A stretch of 64,000 nt of DNA, taken from NCBI GenBank assembly GCA_963757335.1, contig CAVWRJ010000004.1:1-64000 (forward strand). Reading direction: 5' to 3'. The DNA is from DASQPA01 sp963757335 (lineage in GTDB: Bacteria; Acidobacteriota; Thermoanaerobaculia; Multivoradales; UBA5704). Below are positions 8,604 through 18,083 of this stretch, one piece after another; within the stretch, counting starts at the first letter, position 1, and each line of letters starts with the position of its first letter. Under the pieces are notes generated by a model. It saw only the letters and a program-made list of their open reading frames with translations. It was not told the DNA's origin and made no database searches. Made by a program: the position numbers and the translations under genes.

Positions 8604-9087
8604 GGAGAAGGTCTCCGGGAGGGTCTGGAACCTCTCTGGGAGCTCCCCCTACCCCTGGAGATTGCTTGCGAACCTCTCCGGGCCCCGTCCGCTCCCCTCC
8701 GGTCAGCGCCAAAAGCACCTCCGGGAGCTGCAAAAACCTCTCTGGGTTCCTTCCCGAGCCCATGAAGTTTCCGCCCAGGCCTCCAAAGTTTCTTCCCAAG
8801 GCGTGCGGATCGAATTCAAGACCGAATAAATTGAATCCGAGACCCTCGAGACCGAGCTCGAGCCCTCGCGAGTCGAATCCGAGACTCTTGCGACCGAACT
8901 CGAGGCCTCGTGAGTCGAATCCGAGACTCCTGAGACCCGAACTCGAGGCCTTTCGAGTCGAATCCGAGGCCGCTGGAATGGAATCCGAGACCGCCGGGAC
9001 CGAATCGGAGAGATCCGAGGCTGAATTCGAGACCCTCGGGTGGAAACGGAAGGAGTTTTCTGCGAGATTCGACGGGGTTTGGCGATG
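8604..9087. repeat. Intergenic array of degenerate 21-nt units (locus 1)
   Basis: About 23 consecutive units keep a 21-nt period (one unit, 8919-8940, is 22 nt). The first units carry ACCTCTCCGGGAGCT-like sequence. From about 8814 the units change to the form N4 GAGRC N7 GWSGA, for example ATCCGAGACTCTTGCGACCG at 8877-8896 and a unit ending GAGTCGA at 8876. Open frames across it are not conserved between units and the 22-nt unit breaks any heptad frame, so it is probably non-coding. It fills most of the 826-base gap between the VioB-like operon and the gene at 9310. A matching array lies at 48349-48789. Confidence 0.85.
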
Positions 9088-9171
9088 CGCGGAGGGGTTC
9101 TCGCCACGCCCGGTTGCGTGCCGCGTGGGCGAAACCGACGTAAGTACTTGATTCTATCGAGTATCCCTAAC

Positions 9172-9293
9172 GGGGACGAGTTCGAACCCGCTTGTGCGGG
9201 GAGATCCTCTCCGATCGAGGGAAAGTGCGAGTCCCCAAACAGGCGAAACAAGAATACGGTACGCTCCGTAGACTGTCGAAAGCAGGTTTACCT
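9172..9293 (+). promoter_or_regulatory. Candidate structured 5' leader RNA of the 9310 gene and RHS operon
   Basis: GGGGAC (9172-9177) can pair with GTCCCC (9231-9236) and encloses two hairpins: CCCGC-TTGT-GCGGG (9187-9200) and GGAGA-TCC-TCTCC (9200-9212). Downstream are TACGG/CCGTA (9255-9270), CTG-TCGAAAG-CAG (9273-9285) and AGGT-TT-ACCT (9284-9293), ending 16 bases before the ATG at 9310. The layout resembles a multibranched leader or riboswitch. I could not match it to GEMM, glycine, guanidine or other classes I know. On the minus strand the first part has a GGTTCGAA stretch like a tRNA T-arm, but no cloverleaf forms. Confidence 0.4.
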
Positions 9294-9309
9294 ACCCGAG
9301 GGATCTCCA

Positions 9310-9993
9310 ATGAATCGACGCGGCTCCGGCGTGCTCTGTGCCTGTCTCTTCTGGCTGCTGGTTTGGCTGTTGGCAGCCCATGGCGTCGCGGCGGCAGCGC
9401 CGGCGCTCGGCTTCGGCGCGCAGGGCGTCACGGGGAGCGGCTTCTCCCCCGGCGGACAGGTGGTCTGGTTCGGCAGCGCCCGGGTGGTGGCGGAGGACTA
9501 CTATCTGACCCTCGCCCACTTCCAGTCGGTGACCCTGGCGGACGCCGGTGGCGCGGCTCGCTACGACCTCGGCAAGCCCCTGCCTCCCGCTTCGGTCTGG
9601 GTGGCGGTCGACCTGACGACCGGCGCCTACGCTCTCGCGACCCCCACCGGCCCCCCCCCGCGCCTGGCCGACCTGCCGACCCTGCGGGTGGGGTCCGGCG
9701 CCACCTCCGATCTCGTCGAGGACCGCCGGCAGCTCGTCACAGCCCTCCTCGTGCGCCCGGGACTCGGGGTCTGGGAGCTGACGGTGGGGGATGGCGGCCC
9801 GGCCGACGAGGACGGCGCCGGCGACGGGCACCTGCAGTTCTCGCTCGCCCGGATGCGCCCCCTGGTCCTCGCCACGGCGGACGCCTCCCTCGCGCCGCCG
9901 GCCCCGGCCCGGCTCGCCACCCAGGACCTCCTCCTGGTTCTCGGCACCGACCGCCTCGAAGTCTCGCTCCTCCCGCCTGGGGTGCCCCGGTGA
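9310..9993 (+). CDS. Secreted protein of unknown function upstream of RHS gene
   Basis: The 227-residue product begins MNRRGSGVLCACLFWLLVWL with a hydrophobic signal peptide ending around GVAAAAPA. The mature protein is Gly/Ala/Leu/Val-rich and predicted beta-rich (VVWFGSARVVAEDYYLTLAH, VWVAVDLTTGAYALATP). I do not recognise a family. The ATG at 9310-9312 has GAGGGATCTCCA upstream as ribosome site. Its TGA overlaps the GTG start of the RHS protein (GTGA), so the two are co-translated, which suggests this protein helps with export, anchoring or capping of the RHS product. Confidence 0.8.
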   Translation: MNRRGSGVLCACLFWLLVWLLAAHGVAAAAPALGFGAQGVTGSGFSPGGQVVWFGSARVVAEDYYLTLAHFQSVTLADAGGAARYDLGKPLPPASVWVAVDLTTGAYALATPTGPPPRLADLPTLRVGSGATSDLVEDRRQLVTALLVRPGLGVWELTVGDGGPADEDGAGDGHLQFSLARMRPLVLATADASLAPPAPARLATQDLLLVLGTDRLEVSLLPPGVPR

Positions 9994-12900
9994 GGGGCGT
10001 TCCGCGCCAGGCTCTCCTCGCGGCGATCCTGCTCTCCGCTCTCTCCCTGTCTGCCCCGCTCTTCGCCGATGTCCACCCCAACACCGAGGGCGGGGTGGCG
10101 GTCGATAAGGCGTTCCAGGTGGGGGAGATCGACAACATCAATCTGTTCAACGGCAGCCTGACCCTGACGATCCCCCTCGGCCCCCGCTATCCGGTGGGGG
10201 GGAGCCTCTCCTACGGGCTGACCCTGGTCAACAATGCCAACCCCTGGTATTTCGAGGACGATACCGTTTCCTTCCCCAACGTCTATACCGAGGGACTGCC
10301 CAACCCCTGCTCGAACGCCGGGCTCGGCTGGCGGGTATCGCTGGGGCGGCTCAATCCGCCCTGCGTGCCGTTCTCGGAGGACCCGATGCAGACCGGGCAT
10401 TCGATCTACGAGGGTCCGGAGGGGTCGGAGCACATCTTCTATCCGACCCTCCACGAGGGGGACCCGGTCGTGACCGGGGTGGGCTACACCCGGGACGGCA
10501 CCTACCTGCGCCTGCGCGACGTGGGGGCGGGGGAGAGCAGCTCGACTTTCCCGACGGCACGATCCACCACTTCCATTCAGACGGCCAGCTGTCGCAGATG
10601 CGGGACGGCTTCGGCAACCAGGTCAACGTCACCTACGGGACGGATTTCAACGGGCACCTCCTGTGGACGATCGCCGACAGCCAGGGCCGGAACCAGCAGG
10701 TCTTCTTTCGGGAGGATCTGCCGGGCTACTCCCAGACGGTCGACCGGGTGGTGCTGACGGCGTCGGGCGGCGGCACGGCGACCTATCAGTTTCAGTACAC
10801 GAACGAGGAGACCGTTCGCGGCTGTCCGAACAAGGACAAGAACGTGGGGAGCGACGTGACGGTGCCGTTCCTGACCGGGGTGGTGCTGCCGGACCGCTCG
10901 AAGTACGCGATGGCTCCCACCGACTACCTGATCCAGACCGCGCCGGGCACCCAGGGCCAGTGCTTCTACAGCTCGGGTTCGATCCTCGGCCTGACCCTCC
11001 CGACTCTCGGGCGGATCGAGTGGTCCTACCAGGTCTACCAGTTCCCGCTGGGCACTTCGAGCCGGGAGTCGCGGCAGCGCAACCCGGGAGTGGCGACGCG
11101 GACGACCCGGGACGCGCTCGGCAACGTCCTCGGTCAGTGGAGCTACGCGACGGCGCTGACCCCGGATTCCGGCAGTGTCGATGCGCAGGAGCTGGTCAAT
11201 ACGGTGACCGACCCGTTCGTCAAGAAGGTCGAACGGCACTTCTCGGTCTCCCACGTCGCCGCCCACACCGCGACTGACTGGACGGTCTACGAGTATGGAG
11301 CGCAGCTCAGCCACTACCCCGTCGCCGGGCAGCCCGCGGGTTTGTACCTCTCGGCGCGCACTTTCAACGCCGCGGGTACCCTGTTGCGCACCGAGTATGC
11401 GGCCTACGAACGCGACCAGACGAGCCTCGCCGGGACGATACCGGACGAGAGCAACATCGATTTGCGGATGCTGAAGAGTCGCACCGTCTACGAGGACGAC
11501 AACGGCACCTACGCCGACCTCACGAATTCGAACTTCGACGGCCTGGGCCACTACCGGGCGCAGCAGACGAACGGAACCTTTCCGGGCACTGATGTGCGCA
11601 CCCGCTACACCCACTACAACCCGCTTCAGGGGACCTACGCTGTCAACCCGGTTTCCAACACCACCCAGCCGGGCTTCACGATGCTCGGAGCGGGCAGCCC
11701 GTGGGCTCTCCCCAACTACGTCTTCCAGTGGGAAGCGGAGAACGGCGCCACCGCCTTCGTCGAGGCCTGTTTCTATCCGGGTTCGACCCAGGTGTCGCGC
11801 CGGCGGGTCCACCGGCAGGACGGCTCGCCCGCGGATCCTGCCGACCTGCTGACGGTCTACAACCTGGACGGTCAGGGCAACGTCGCGGACGAGCTCTCCT
11901 ACGGCGGCGACACGCAGGCATCGTTGCCGACGTCGGTCCCCGACCTCTGCGCGTTCACTCCGGGGTTTTCCCCGGAGTACGCGGTCCACTCGGTCTGGCG
12001 CTCGGGGGCGCTCTCAACCTCGCAGTACGCGGGAGCCCCGTTCCTCTCGGTCGATCATTCCATCGACTCGGCCACCGGGCTCGTCCTCCAGAGCCGGGAT
12101 ACCGCGGGAGTGGCGACGAGCTACACCTACGACGTTTTGGGCCGGCTGACCTCCGCGTGGACCGGCCAGAGCGCGCCGACGATCTACACCTACACCCCGG
12201 CTTCGTCTGCGAGCTCGCTCGCCCATCTCCACGTCGAGCAGCAGCCGAGCGGGGTGCCGGTCTCGCAGCGCCCCCAGCGGGACCTCTCCTTCGACGCCCT
12301 CGGGCGGCTGGTGCGGGAGGACCTCCGGATGCCGAACGGCACGACGAGCAGCCGCACCTACGCCTACGACGCCCTCGGCCGCAAGTCGGCGGTCTCCGAG
12401 CAGGGAAACCCGTCGCTCCTCACCCAGTCCACCTACGACATCTTCGACCGGCCCACCGCGATCACCGCGCCGGACGGGCACACGACCTCGATCTCCTATG
12501 TCGGGGTCCGGCAGGTCTCCCGTACGGTCCAGGTGGGGGAGCAGTACGACGCAACCCACGGCACCGTCCGCGAGTATCCGCAGACGACGGTCGAGACCTA
12601 CGACCGGCAGGGCCGGCTCGCCCAGGTAACCGAGCCGCTCGGCGGCGGGGTGACGACGAGCTACGGCTACGACGTGGGCAACCGGCTCTCGTCGGTGTCG
12701 ACGACGGCCCTGGTGAGCGGTTCCTCGGTTACCCAGAACCGGAGCTTCACCTACGACCGGCGGGGCTTCCTCCAGTCCGAGACCCACCCGGAAAAGGGGC
12801 CTGCCGGCAACGGCACGGTGAGCTACCAGGGCTACGACTCGCACGGCCATGCGACAAGAAAGATCGACGGCCCGAACGACCTGACCTTCGCCTTCGACGC

Positions 12901-14998
12901 CGCCGAGCGGCTGACCGAGGTGCGGAAGACCGGCACCGCCGCCACCTGCACGGCCGGGGGGAGCAACTGCCTCAAGGCGTTCACCTACGGCACGGCGAAC
13001 GGCGGCAGCGACCTCCGCCTCGGCAAGCTCGTCCAGGCCCAGCGCTGGAACTTCCCGGTGATCGGCGGCGGCACCCACGTCGAGCGGATCGGCACCGCCT
13101 ACACCTACGCCGGCCTGGACGGCCGTCTCTCCCAGCGCGACCTCACCTTGACCCCGGACGGCGACACCACTCCCGGCGCCCACGAGGCCTTCACCCAGAG
13201 CTGGAGCTACGACGACCTCGGCCATGTGGCGAACGAGACCTATCCCAACTGCGCCTTCTCCGCCTGCGCGGGCTCGACCGTCCGCGCCGTCCCCTCCACC
13301 TATACCGCCGGCTTCCTGACCGCCCTCCCCGGCTACACCGGCACGGTGCCGGGCCAGGCGAGCGGGGTGGGGATCACCTATAGCGCCAACGGTCTCGTCA
13401 GCCAGGTCGCCCATGCCAACGGGGTGGTCTGGAGCCAGCTCGCCGACCGAAACGGCCTCGCCCGCCCCGGCGGTTTCACCTCAGCCCTGGGGGCCACGAC
13501 CTATTGGGCGACCGGTTCCTACGCCTACGACGGTGCCGGCAACGTGACCCAGATCGGCACCAACTACTACCTCTACGACAACGTGAGCCGGATCGGCACC
13601 GCCTCCTTCTCGACCCTCGCGACAGGAGGCGGCACACCGACAGTGCAGGGCTACACCTACGATCCCTTCGGCAACCTGACGGCGCTCTCGGGAGCCAACG
13701 GCAGGAGCCTGCCGACCGCGCCGCAGACCAACCGCCTGAACGCCCCCGGCTCGACCTACGACGCGGCCGGCAACCTCACGAGCTGGAATGGCGCCCTCTA
13801 CGAGTACGACGCATTCAACCAGCTCCGGCACTACGTCAACGGCACCGAAGAGTGGCTCTACATGTACGACGCGGACGACGAACGCGCCTGGTCCTTCAAG
13901 GTGGGAGCCTCGCCCCGCTTCGACCGCTGGACCCTCCGGGGCTTAGACGCCCAGGTCCGCCGCGACTACGAGGTCTCCGGCTTCGGCTGGAGCAACTGGA
14001 CGGCCGGCAACACCTGGGAAGACTTCGTCTACCGCGGCGGCAGCCTCTTAGCCAGCTACTACTCCGGCGGCCAGCAGCGCCACTACGACCTGGACCACCT
14101 CGGCAGCCCCCGCCTCCTCACCAACTTCGGTTCCGCCCAGGTCGCCTACCACGTCTACTACCCCTACGGGGAGGAAGCGACGGCGTTCAACCAGGACTCA
14201 GAGAGGCTCAAGTTCACCGGCCACGAGCGGGATCTGGCGAGTGCGGCGGGGGCGGGGGATGATTTGGATTATATGCATGCTCGGCACGAGAGCCCGGTGA
14301 CAGGGAGATTTTTGAGTGTCGATCCGACCCTGAGGAGCGTCGACGCCTTCAGGCCGGAGAGTTGGAACCGGTATGCCTACGTTCAAGATAAACCCCTCAC
14401 TTATGTCGATCCCACTGGCAAGATTCTTGTTTTCAGCGGCAGCAGTGAAGATCTGGCCAAGTTGCGGGCCCTCGTCAACAGTTCGTTGTCGGGCTATCAA
14501 TTAGTCATAAGCAAGAACGGGACGGCTGCGCTCGTCTCTACCAATGGGGCATCGGCTAAGCAGGACGGTCTCGGCCAAGCGCTTTCGACCGCGATCAATC
14601 GGTCTGAGGTTGTGCGGATAGGGGTCGTCTCTGGGGATCCAAGTGTCTTGGTAGGCCAGTATGAAACAGGTAGGATCGATATCCAGGATATCGCGGCTTT
14701 GGGGAACGGACCGGGAGTTAGCAGTGGAGCGGCCTTATCTCATGAATTGATAGAGCAGACTACCAAGCAAGTTTTCCATCTCCAGAATAATTCGCAGGGA
14801 CTTTCGATTGCCCATGAGTTCGGGCTTGCTGCTCAAGAACAGTCCTCTGGTTTTAAGAGAAGTGGTACGATTTTAAATCTGGACGCCAACAACACTGGTA
14901 CCACAATGTCATTTTTTAGCGGCAGCAACCAAGAACTCACCGTTACTCTTCAATGGATTAACGGCAATCTCGTCAAAGTGACTAGGGAACAGCCATGA
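9990..14998 (+). CDS. RHS/YD-repeat protein with variable C-terminal tip; one frameshift
   Basis: The GTG start at 9990 gives an N-terminal signal peptide (QALLAAILLSALSLSAPLFA) and a total of about 1,669 codons. The body has many YD-type repeats (YDALGRKSAV, YDRQGRLAQV, YDPFGNLTAL) that build the RHS cocoon, then the core end RFLSVDPTLRSVDAFRPESW and YVDPTGK. The last roughly 195 residues (from about 14415) are a distinct tip with GAALSHELIEQTTKQVFHL and SIAHEFGLAAQE, recalling a metallopeptidase-like or HExxE fold. This tip is lower in G+C than the core, typical of exchanged toxin tips. The frame breaks near 10529-10540: the sequence leaves LRLRDVGAGE and continues one frame over as QLDFPDGTIHHFHSDGQL. 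One G lost in the GGGGG at 10529-10533 would explain it. Confidence 0.85.
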
Positions 14999-15372
14999 AG
15001 AGACAGTTGTGCAGTGGGTTGGTACTAATCTTTGCGCTAGTAGCCTGTGCGAGGCCAGAACCTCTCAATTTAAGAGCGCGGGCCATCTGGCGCAAGCACC
15101 AGAGAGTCGTTGAGGCAGCTGTAAGGGGCGAACGAACCGATGTCGCTGAGCTTAAAGATTCCGTCGACTTTTTCGAGCAAACCGCTGGTATCTCTCTTCC
15201 TGGGGATCATTCGCCCGAGATAGACTGGTTTCCCACGCGCAAGACAGCTCAGGCTTTGGAGCCGCTGCGACACTGGTACCAAGCTAACGGAGATCGACTT
15301 TACTGGGACCGAGAGTCCGGCAGGGTACGGGTGCGCCCTAAACCAACAAAGAAACAGGGCAGATTAGGTTAG
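14995..15372 (+). CDS. Small lipoprotein next to RHS tip, candidate immunity protein
   Basis: The 125-residue protein starts MKRQLCSGLVLIFALVACAR, a lipoprotein signal with lipobox VACA (Cys near residue 18). The ATG overlaps the RHS stop (ATGA), so it is translated with the toxin tip. The remainder is charged, with no known motif (FFEQTAGISLPGDHSPEIDW). The position directly after an RHS tip and the envelope location fit an immunity protein for a secreted toxin; this is inferred from context alone. Base composition is lower in G+C than the RHS core, matching the exchanged cassette. Confidence 0.75.
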   Translation: MKRQLCSGLVLIFALVACARPEPLNLRARAIWRKHQRVVEAAVRGERTDVAELKDSVDFFEQTAGISLPGDHSPEIDWFPTRKTAQALEPLRHWYQANGDRLYWDRESGRVRVRPKPTKKQGRLG

Positions 15373-15447
15373 ACATTATCGGCTCGTGGAACTCTTAAAT
15401 GCCGAGAGTGCTTACCTACTACTGCCGAAGGCGTCGAAAAGAAGGCG

Positions 15448-16029
15448 ATGAAGGGCCAAAGTCAAAGTCTCAATGATCTGCATGAACACCTGGAGACAAG
15501 AGTGAACGATCTAGAGTCTCTCTGGCGTAAGTTAGAGGAAGGCAGCGCTACGGTCGAAGATAAAATAGAAGCCGTTGTGCTAGCTTCGGAGAAGAAAGAC
15601 CTGAATTCAGCTCACTACCTTGTCGAGCTCACACAGGATCCGGCGGATGAAGTGAGATCTATGGCTCTGGAGGCTCTCGTTTTTGAATTGAAAATAAATA
15701 CAAACGAGGTTGCCGACCTTTGCTGGAATATCTTACGGCATGACCTGGATGACCATGTGCGTTTCATCGCTGCTGCCGGTCTGGCTAGATTGTTCCACGG
15801 CTCGTATCGACTTGACATCTTCGAGAAATTGATGACCTCTATGCTTAATGAGCCCGAGGATAGCTATGTCAGGCTGTCGATCTTTAACGCTATCATCCGA
15901 ATTGTCGGGGCGCCGCCCTCCGAATGGTTGGGTGTCAAGCTGCCAAGGGAGCGACTAATCGGCGGCACGGCCGTAGATTTTAGCAAAATAAAACAAATAG
16001 AGGAATTGCTGCGAAGAAGAGAATGGTGA
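15448..16029 (+). CDS. HEAT-like repeat protein, candidate immunity protein
   Basis: The 193-residue cytoplasmic protein (MKGQSQSLNDLHEHLETRVN...) is all-helical in appearance. It has repeated helical pairs with Asp-Glu-Val-Arg turns (QDPADEVRSMALEALVFEL, HDLDDHVRFIAAAGLARLF, DSYVRLSIFNAIIRIV), characteristic of HEAT/armadillo repeats. Such proteins often serve as immunity proteins beside polymorphic toxins. It lies 75 bases after the lipoprotein gene in the lower-G+C cassette behind the RHS tip. No signal peptide is present. It may also be an immunity gene left from an earlier tip. Confidence 0.75.
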   Translation: MKGQSQSLNDLHEHLETRVNDLESLWRKLEEGSATVEDKIEAVVLASEKKDLNSAHYLVELTQDPADEVRSMALEALVFELKINTNEVADLCWNILRHDLDDHVRFIAAAGLARLFHGSYRLDIFEKLMTSMLNEPEDSYVRLSIFNAIIRIVGAPPSEWLGVKLPRERLIGGTAVDFSKIKQIEELLRRREW

Positions 16030-16088
16030 CGGATGGTTGTATTCAGGGTCAGTTCCGCTGGTCTCGAGCGAATCGCTGATGGCAGCGG

Positions 16089-16150
16089 CTGCTCCGACCC
16101 TATCTGAACGGCATCGAAGAGTGGCCCTACATGTCCGACTCGCCCATCGA
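16089..16150 (+). pseudogene. Orphan RHS core fragment
   Basis: The plus strand reads LRPYLNGIEEWPYMSDSP, recognisably derived from the RHS core sequence LRHYVNGTEEWLYMYDAD found intact at about 13825-13875. It sits between immunity-like genes with no start and no continuing frame. Orphan core fragments are the usual residue of toxin-tip replacement by recombination through the core. Confidence 0.65.
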
Positions 16151-16179
16151 TCCTAATGACAGTCCAAGCAATAGGGAAG

Positions 16180-16602
16180 ATGACTTTGAGCAAAATAACT
16201 CGGTTTGTCTGCGTCATCTTCGTTCTCCCGGTGCTAGGTTGTGGATTCTACGACGGATTCTTGAGAACTAGGCAAGTGCGCTCATTCATCTATCTCCAGG
16301 AGATCTGCTTCGACATTGAGGCGGCTCGAAAGGGTACTTCTGGGTACATCTCTGAGCCTAAAGCCTATTCAATAGTGAATAGCGTCCACGGGGGGCGTGA
16401 TTCCTGGGGAAATAAGATTATATTTTTGTCTAATGGTCGCCGCGAATCATTTGAATATGTCGCAATCTCGCCAGGCTCGGACGGGAAGCTTGAGAAGACA
16501 GCGCCGGAATATTTTTCTATGAAGACCGTGAACATTAAAGGTTCGTGGGGTGCAGACATCGTCTTTCGCAATGGTGAAGCAGTCGCCTTAGCTGGAAAAT
16601 GA
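16180..16602 (+). CDS. Lipoprotein of unknown function, GspG-like C-terminal region
   Basis: About 140 residues from the ATG at 16180 (an in-frame ATG at 16156 is possible). The N-terminus MTLSKITRFVCVIFVLPVLGC has a lipobox VLGC. The later part, GRDSWGNKIIFLSNGRRESF and YVAISPGSDGKLE, resembles the C-terminal globular part of type II secretion pseudopilin G (D-WGN, SPGSDGK). A related small domain occurs in immunity proteins and pseudopilin-like lipoproteins of toxin loci. It belongs to the lower-G+C RHS cassette. Function uncertain. Confidence 0.7.
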   Translation: MTLSKITRFVCVIFVLPVLGCGFYDGFLRTRQVRSFIYLQEICFDIEAARKGTSGYISEPKAYSIVNSVHGGRDSWGNKIIFLSNGRRESFEYVAISPGSDGKLEKTAPEYFSMKTVNIKGSWGADIVFRNGEAVALAGK

Positions 16603-16677
16603 AAGTCTACAGTAGAGGCTAAAGGGCACATTCCGATCTGTGGCGCATCAGGCCACTTTGATCATGGTACCGAGACC

Positions 16678-17078
16678 ATGGAGCCAATGGAAATGAAAGT
16701 TTTTCAAGATGGCTGCCTGATTGCTATTGAGAATTTGGCATCCGAGTTAGGCTTAAGGATGAAGCCAGTTACTGCCGGCCAACAGGAAGTGTACCTCCTT
16801 GTGGACTCTTTAGTGCCGTACATCTTGTAAAGATTTACGTTTATGAGGACGAGGTCGGGTTCTTCTACGGGGAGCCTGGTATGCATACGAAACTCAGGAC
16901 TACGCTGGAGAGGGAAGTCTCGTTTCTGAAGTGTTATCAGACCTTCGCCGGCTCTTTAGCCATGATTGACGGAGTGAAAGACACGGCCTGTACGCAGGTG
17001 CCATGTTCCGATAACACGTCAGTGTCTCCTCCGCCTCATCTACGCTATCGTGCATATCATATCAAAGTAGGAGGAAGA
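16678..17078 (+). pseudogene. Frameshifted small gene, possible immunity remnant
   Basis: An ATG at 16678 (or 16693) opens a frame reading MKVFQDGCLIAIENLASELG and stops at 16828-16830. In another frame the sequence continues without stops as HLVKIYVYEDEVGFFYGEPG, then MHTKLRTTLEREVSFL up to the next gene. The two parts could be one gene broken near 16800-16825. No family is recognised. Alternatively the second part is an N-terminal extension, from ATG 16881, of the gene at 17079. Confidence 0.35.
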
Positions 17079-17381
17079 ATGGCCGTATCACGAACTCTCG
17101 CTGACATGGATACTGTAAAATCTTTGGCGCTTGTGCTTTCGACCTGTGCGGAGGTCAACCGCTATGATCAAGGATCAGAACGCGAGGCTTGGACGCTCGC
17201 ATTAGCCTTTGGCGATATCGAAGAGTCTTTTTCTAAGATCTATAACGACTTGGTGCCGAAGCTGCTTACGGAAGCTCTCAACCCGGATGAGGTAAAGAAT
17301 CTTCTGCTATGCATTGGCGAGGAGCTACGTCATGTGCTCTATCACATCCGTGATCCACAATACTTCAAATACCTTGAGTAG
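17079..17381 (+). CDS. Small helical protein, candidate immunity protein
   Basis: The 100-residue protein begins MAVSRTLADMDTVKSLALVL. The start is set by a strong GTAGGAGGAAGA ribosome site directly before the ATG at 17079; an in-frame ATG at 16881 would add 66 poorly structured residues. It looks all-helical and acidic (AFGDIEESFSKIYNDLVPKL, NPDEVKNLLLCIGEELRHVL). No known family. It ends the lower-G+C cassette behind the RHS gene and may be an immunity protein. Confidence 0.6.
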   Translation: MAVSRTLADMDTVKSLALVLSTCAEVNRYDQGSEREAWTLALAFGDIEESFSKIYNDLVPKLLTEALNPDEVKNLLLCIGEELRHVLYHIRDPQYFKYLE

Positions 17382-17428
17382 AATTCGCGATTACGCCGGC
17401 CTCGACCAGGCACTTTCGTGGCGTGCAG

Positions 17429-17495
17429 CGTCTTTTCCTCGCGTACATGTAGAGCCACTCGACGGTGCCGTTCAGGTAGTGGCGAGCATGGTGTC
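17429..17495 (-). pseudogene. Orphan RHS core fragment, inverted
   Basis: On the minus strand the sequence reads ARHYLNGTVEWLYMYA, closely matching LRHYVNGTEEWLYMYD of the intact RHS core near 13825-13875, also at nucleotide level (CGGCACCG and GAGTGGCTCTACATGTACG). It is opposite in direction to the RHS gene and has no start or continuation. The 330-base gap 17382-17711 holds nothing else I can identify. Confidence 0.65.
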
Positions 17496-17711
17496 AGCCC
17501 CCTCCGCAAGCGGTTCCGGCCCCGGCTGAAAGTCCTTCCAGCGAGACACCGCCCCGAGAGACCCCTGAGACATCCCGATAAGGCGCGGGCTTCCCATCTA
17601 TATCCAACTTGGTTATAGTCACTCCGGTTAGTCCGGGTGCCGGCAGCAAGCGATTCCACGTCTTGTTCGCTTGGGCTCGGGGAAGCACTGGATCGCGAGC
17701 ATGCCCGAGAG

Positions 17712-18083
17712 ATGACGAGATCGTCCGAAAGACAGGCCGAAATCGCCGCCCTTCTCCCTTTGGCGCCGGCGACGTTCCACATCCTCGTCTCGCTGGCGGA
17801 GGAAGACCGGCACGGCTACGCCATCCTTCAGGATGTGGAAGCGCGGACGGGCGGCGAGGTCGCTCTGGGCGCCGCGACCCTCTACCGCTCGATCCACCGG
17901 ATGCTCGAACAGGGGTTGATCGCGGAGAGCCGGGAACGGCCGCCGGCGGAGCTCGACGACGAGCGCCGCCGCTACTACCGCATCACGCCTCTGGGGACCG
18001 CGGCGGCGCGGGCCGAGGCGCGGCGGCTCTCGCAGCTGGTGGCGATGGCGCGGGCGCGGGGCCTGGCGCCGAGGGAGGCGTGA
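17712..18083 (+). CDS. PadR-family transcriptional regulator
   Basis: The 123-residue protein (MTRSSERQAEIAALLPLAPA...) has the PadR winged-helix pattern TFHILVSLAEEDRHGYAILQ and GAATLYRSIHRMLEQGLIAE, then RRRYYRITPLGTAAARAEA. The start is the ATG at 17712, which removes an unsupported longer N-terminus. Its stop overlaps the ATG of the permease by one base (TGATG). PadR genes directly before ADOP permeases are a hallmark of Acidobacteriota and probably regulate the permease operon. Confidence 0.88.
   Translation: MTRSSERQAEIAALLPLAPATFHILVSLAEEDRHGYAILQDVEARTGGEVALGAATLYRSIHRMLEQGLIAESRERPPAELDDERRRYYRITPLGTAAARAEARRLSQLVAMARARGLAPREA

Noticed and set aside
8604..9087. CRISPR array
   Set aside because: Units are contiguous and degenerate with no unique spacers, and no cas genes are present.
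9172..9236. tRNA gene on the minus strand
   Set aside because: A GGTTCGAA stretch and a 6-bp acceptor-like helix occur, but no proper T, anticodon or D arms fold.
8703..9251. A minus-strand open frame through the first 21-nt array
   Set aside because: It arises from the repeat period, has no ribosome site, and its translated repeats do not resemble those of the second array.
17609..17711. Longer N-terminus for the PadR protein or permease
   Set aside because: The upstream codons lack a ribosome site and PadR homology starts at the ATG 17712.
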